From assembly GCF_022346005.1 (NCBI RefSeq), contig NZ_JAKRMY010000016.1, positions 1 to 46,491 of the forward strand: a DNA stretch of 46,491 bases. Reading direction: 5' to 3'. Every line of letters begins with the position of its first letter. The stretch's first letter is position 1. The notes under the pieces are model-generated. The model was given only the letters and a program-made list of their open reading frames with translations, searched no databases and was not told the origin of the DNA. Shown here in pieces: positions 45,059-46,491 of this stretch. This DNA comes from Corynebacterium sp. ACRPS. GTDB lineage: Bacteria; Actinomycetota; Actinomycetes; Mycobacteriales; Mycobacteriaceae. Position numbers and translations under genes: made by a program.

Positions 45059-45132
45059 GCCCCTGTAGCCCAATTGGCAGAGGCAACGGATTCAAAACCC
45101 GTCCAGTGTGAGTTCGAGTCTCACCAGGGGCA
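45059..45132 (+). tRNA. tRNA with CAA anticodon (Leu) and short variable loop
   Basis: A 74-nt cloverleaf. The acceptor arms GCCCCTG (45059-45065) and CAGGGGC (45125-45131) pair perfectly, discriminator A45132. The T arm GTGAG/CTCAC encloses TTCGAGT. The anticodon loop TTCAAAA has anticodon CAA, which reads the Leu codon UUG, and the anticodon stem has one A/C mismatch. The D arm has only three pairs. Leucine tRNAs normally have a long variable arm, but here it is only CCAGT, five bases. No CCA is encoded. It may be a genuine unusual tRNA or a decayed one; the amino acid is uncertain. Confidence 0.75.
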
Positions 45133-45138
45133 CATTGC

Positions 45139-45186
45139 AACCCCGCTTCCTTCCGGATAGATATCCACGGAGGAAGCGGGGTTTTG
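45139..45186 (+). terminator. Terminator after the tRNA
   Basis: Thirteen perfectly paired bases (45139-45151 with 45171-45183, AACCCCGCTTCCT with its complement) then TTG. It begins 7 nt after the tRNA. Confidence 0.88.
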
Positions 45187-45304
45187 CCCGCATATCCGAA
45201 TTTGTTGAGTTGTGGGGTTCGCGAACTAGACAACATTTAATGTTGGCGCGGTGAGGTTTCCAAGGTGTTCTCTTCTACTTAAACGGAACAGATCCTGGGA
45301 CACT
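45187..45304. other. Spacer before the IS remnants
   Basis: No gene. The minus-strand reading of 45285-45305 (CAGGATCTGTTCCG) is the tail of the decayed transposase and may include what is left of the element's terminal repeat. Confidence 0.5.
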
Positions 45305-45864
<560 letters not shown>

Positions 45865-45868
<4 letters not shown>

Positions 45869-46106
45869 TTCCGACGTTTGGGGTCGAGTTCCGACGCGAA
45901 AAAAGCTGACGCGGCCTTCAGTAACTCGTTGGTATCTCGAAGCTCTTGATTTTCGCGGCGTAGCCTGGCGTTTTCGGCGGCCAAGTCTTCAGGCACTGGT
46001 TCTGGGGTGTTTCCTGCACGGCGAGCCTGTTGGGTCCATTGACGAGCTGTGTGCCATGAAACCCCCAACTTTGGAGCTACTGCCTGGCACGCGGCCTGCA
46101 TCGACA
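45865..46106 (-). pseudogene. IS3-family transposase orfA, 5'-truncated
   Basis: Only the C-terminal ~80 residues remain: a helix-turn-helix part (VAPKLGVSWHTARQWTQQ) and a leucine-zipper-like ENARLRRENQELRDTNELLK. The frame upstream of 46107 belongs to another element, so this gene was interrupted by insertion. The stop is TGA (45865-45867 on the minus strand). Confidence 0.85.
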
Positions 46107-46226
46107 GGGCCCGAACCCCGGAAAGTGGACACGGGGATTTAATCAAGATGCGATAGTAAGTGTAGCTGATCCGGCGGCTTCGAAGGCGTTCGGCGAGCGA
46201 TAGCCGCACCACGAGTGCAAGCGCTT
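46107..46226. repeat. Direct repeat of IS B end (copy 1)
   Basis: The 120 bases 46107-46226 recur at 46372-46491 without a difference that I can see, 265 bases apart. Copy 2 stops only because the window does. The shared block begins GGGCCCGAACCCCGGAAAGT. Confidence 0.9.
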
Positions 46227-46371
46227 GGTGTTGTAGTGCGTGCACCACCGGAACACGTCCCGACGACATACGAGCTGACTTGGGAAAACGGACTCGTCCT
46301 GGAGGACTTCCCGTTTCAGCGTGGCGTTGAACGACTCCGCCAACGAGTTGTCCGCGCTCGTCCCGATTGCT
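46107..46371 (-). mobile_element. 3' end of a second IS3-family element (IS B)
   Basis: Holds the last ~76 residues of an orfB-type transposase (IGTSADNSLAESFNATLKRE and YNTKRLHSWCGYRSPNAFEA, containing the Glu-region of the catalytic domain) in frame up to stop 46143, then an end sequence GTGTCCACTTTCCGGGG near 46107-46130. It interrupts orfA of IS A. Its upstream part is replaced at 46372 by a repeat of the same end. Confidence 0.8.
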
Positions 46372-46491
46372 GGGCCCGAACCCCGGAAAGTGGACACGGG
46401 GATTTAATCAAGATGCGATAGTAAGTGTAGCTGATCCGGCGGCTTCGAAGGCGTTCGGCGAGCGATAGCCGCACCACGAGTGCAAGCGCTT
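46372..46491. repeat. Direct repeat of IS B end (copy 2, runs off the window)
   Basis: Same sequence and orientation as 46107-46226. Its left edge sits inside the transposase frame of IS B, at the codons just before IGTSADN, so another IS B copy either inserted there or the assembly repeats here. Confidence 0.9.

Overview
The window reads as ordinary core chromosome of a high-GC actinobacterium, almost certainly a Corynebacterium. The main reasons are the uninterrupted arginine cluster in the order argC-J-B-D-F-R-G-H, a glucose-type PTS EIIBCA protein that closely resembles the C. glutamicum PtsG I remember, the neighbourhood polA / rpsA / ptsG / coaE / uvrB / usp / helD / uvrA / infC-rpmI-rplT / pheST / arg / tyrS, and the promoter and start style (GTG starts, an extended -10 next to a start codon). 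Nothing was searched; family names rest on motifs read by eye.

Layout. 1-1736: tyrS and a small Trm112-like gene on the minus strand, with a terminator after tyrS. 1830-7870: a plus-strand thiamin operon thiC-E-O-S-G-F behind a TPP riboswitch; it makes the pyrimidine (ThiC), the thiazole (ThiO, ThiS, ThiG, ThiF) and joins them (ThiE). 7924-16431: the complete arginine pathway from N-acetylglutamate onwards plus its repressor, all minus strand, with a likely ArgR-controlled leaderless promoter before argC. 16634-20220: pheST. 20341-21651: an rRNA/tRNA methyltransferase and a TM2 membrane protein. 21815-23006: infC-rpmI-rplT, where infC most likely starts at ATC behind a structured leader of about 225 nt. 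23277-24131: a lipoprotein with beta-lactamase-fold motifs. 24198-27038: uvrA.

27103-31201 is plus strand: a metallo-beta-lactamase-fold hydrolase, a DoxX-like protein with a repetitive, Lys/Asp-rich tail, and a HelD-type helicase. From 31291 the minus strand resumes with two universal stress proteins, uvrB, a DUF4259 protein, coaE, ptsG and rpsA. 39739-40949 (plus) holds a methyltransferase and a frameshifted RDD-type membrane protein gene. 40913-44914 (minus) holds a small membrane protein, an AlkZ-like winged-helix protein and polA. A tRNA gene with a CAA (Leu) anticodon but a short variable loop lies at 45059-45132, followed by a strong terminator.

45290-46491 is mobile debris: one decayed IS3-family element interrupted by a second IS3-family element whose terminal 120+ bases recur at the window end. 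This is the only clearly accessory part. I found no phage, CRISPR, toxin-antitoxin or defence system, and no new multi-gene system. The best leads are the ATC-initiated infC with its leader, the odd tRNA, the repeat-tailed DoxX-like protein, the ArgR/leaderless argC arrangement and the ptsG control region.
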